Origin: CAZVVG01 sp964630615
GTDB taxonomy: Bacteria > Patescibacteriota > Minisyncoccia > Moranbacterales > UBA2206
Reading direction: 5' to 3'
Assembly: GCA_964630615.1 (NCBI GenBank)
Contig: CAZVVG010000007.1
Span: 1-32,233, forward strand
Length of the DNA: 32,233 bases
Below are positions 31,425-32,233 of this stretch, one piece after another. Under the pieces are notes generated by a model. It had not been told where the DNA came from. It saw only the letters and a program-made list of their open reading frames with translations, and searched no databases. How positions within the stretch are numbered: the first letter of the stretch is position 1; every line of letters starts with the position of its first letter. Both the position numbers and the translations under genes were made by a program.

Positions 31425-32233
31425 GTGTCGCTTCAGGATGTAAAAAACAAATTATACAAAGAAAAAAAGGACGAAGAAACTTTTAGGCTTGGAGAGACGC
31501 GGTTTGATCCGCGCTTTGCGCCTTCGGACCAGGCCAAGGAAAATTTTAGTCGGGAGGATGTTTGGATTGTCCAAAAAGAAGAAATTCGCAAGGCACGAAT
31601 AAAATTTTTAAAAAGAACGCTGATTTTTTCCGGAGGCGTTCTTTTATTTATTTTTTTAATTGCGGGTTTTCTTAAGTTCCGTCAGATGGCTTTTGATCAG
31701 GAAAGGGTAAGAGTTTTGGTGGAGGGTCCCCAGGAAGTGCCAAGCGGGAGAAGTCTTTCTTACGAAATAAAATATAAGAATGAAAACCGTGCCACCCTTG
31801 AAAATGCGAGCCTGAAAATTAGTTTCCCAAAAAATTTCGTTCCAGAAGATAATCCAGGCTTTAAAATGGAAGGAACAACTGCTTCCGTGCTGGAACTGGG
31901 AAATATTGCTGGAAAAAAAGAAGGAAAAATAACTTTTAAGGGAAAAATTTTTAGTCCCAAAGGTTCTTTGCTTTATCTGCAAGCCGGAATTTCTTACACT
32001 CCTTCCAACTTAAACAGTCAATTTACTTCCCAAAACCAGCTGAGCGTTACGGTCAAATCTTCACCGGTAATTCTGGAAATCACGGCTCCCCAAAATTTGG
32101 CCAAAGGCGACGCGATTGATTATCAAATAAACTATCGCAACGAAGGAGAAAAGGAGATCGAAGAAATGAGAATAAAAATGGATTACCCGGAAGGTTTTAC
32201 TTTTTCCAAGGTTAGTCCGGAAAATCTTGAAGG
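31425..32233 (+). CDS. Partial membrane-anchored protein with repeated DUF11-like beta domains
   Basis: An open frame runs from GTG 31425 to the window edge (269 codons, no stop). The frame is closed upstream by TAA 31392-31394 and has no ATG before 31686, which lies inside the membrane-proximal part, so GTG is the likely start. The protein has a charged cytosolic part of about 63 residues, one membrane segment (about 64-84), and then at least two beta-sandwich-like repeats. These have features such as YEIKYKNENRATLENASLKIS and, later, DYQINYRNEGEKEIEEMRIKMDYP, the pattern of DUF11/CARDB-type surface repeats. It is probably a large cell-surface protein. No Shine-Dalgarno sequence is close to the start. 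Confidence 0.85.
   Translation, partial: MSLQDVKNKLYKEKKDEETFRLGETRFDPRFAPSDQAKENFSREDVWIVQKEEIRKARIKFLKRTLIFSGGVLLFIFLIAGFLKFRQMAFDQERVRVLVEGPQEVPSGRSLSYEIKYKNENRATLENASLKISFPKNFVPEDNPGFKMEGTTASVLELGNIAGKKEGKITFKGKIFSPKGSLLYLQAGISYTPSNLNSQFTSQNQLSVTVKSSPVILEITAPQNLAKGDAIDYQINYRNEGEKEIEEMRIKMDYPEGFTFSKVSPENLE

Noticed and set aside
1..32233. Insertion sequences, prophage genes, defence systems or tRNA genes
   Set aside because: I found no transposase, integrase, capsid or nuclease-defence motifs, and no cloverleaf apart from the tRNA-like part of tmRNA.

Overview
The window looks like a chromosomal segment of a Candidate Phyla Radiation (Patescibacteria, probably Parcubacteria-like) bacterium. 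This is an inference from AT-rich, tightly packed genes, many small membrane-anchored envelope proteins of unknown function, near-consensus TATAAT promoters, and a scarcity of Shine-Dalgarno sequences. TAA, TAG and TGA all end genes here, so the standard bacterial code applies and the UGA=Gly recoding of Gracilibacteria is not in use. A 100-N assembly gap lies inside ileS (28726-28825).

Layout. 1-1526 (+): a membrane-anchored lysozyme/glucosaminidase-like protein and a cyclophilin lipoprotein. 1614-3386 (-): a DUF2207 membrane protein. 3594-6949 (+): an orphan membrane protein, then a MacB-type ABC ATPase and permease. 7014-9565 (-): a helical orphan, a CPVC-motif membrane protein, a YdjC/ChbG-like deacetylase and a family 2 glycosyltransferase. 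9662-15120 (+): lgt, a Cys-rich secreted protein cut by an in-frame amber codon, a membrane-anchored thioredoxin-like protein, two more glucosaminidase-like paralogues, and a CAP-domain protein. 15282-22183 (+): a GH1 glycosidase, a DMT transporter, a GH-A-type hydrolase, an L,D-transpeptidase, a C39-like peptidase, a 56-residue membrane protein, a DEDDy exonuclease, a HAD phosphatase and a 63-residue membrane protein.

22234-24303 (-) is a translation block in transcription order smpB, ssrA (tmRNA), infC, rpmI, rplT. 24370-32233 (+) holds argS, a GT4 glycosyltransferase, an isoleucine T-box riboswitch with terminator and antiterminator, ileS of the type 2 kind, a small membrane protein, recO, and the start of a large membrane-anchored protein that runs off the right edge.

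Two themes connect the genes. The first is envelope building: three glucosaminidase-like paralogues, L,D-transpeptidase, CAP, C39 peptidase, Lgt, sugar-active enzymes and an ABC exporter. Many of these carry conserved cysteines and sit beside a thioredoxin-like protein, which suggests disulfide-dependent surface proteins. The second is translation and its quality control: tmRNA/SmpB beside IF3, and T-box-controlled IleRS. The items most worth a second look are the T-box, the infC gene without a canonical start next to tmRNA, the unusual tmRNA tag, the amber-interrupted surface protein, and the terminator-like hairpins in leaders of the wall genes.
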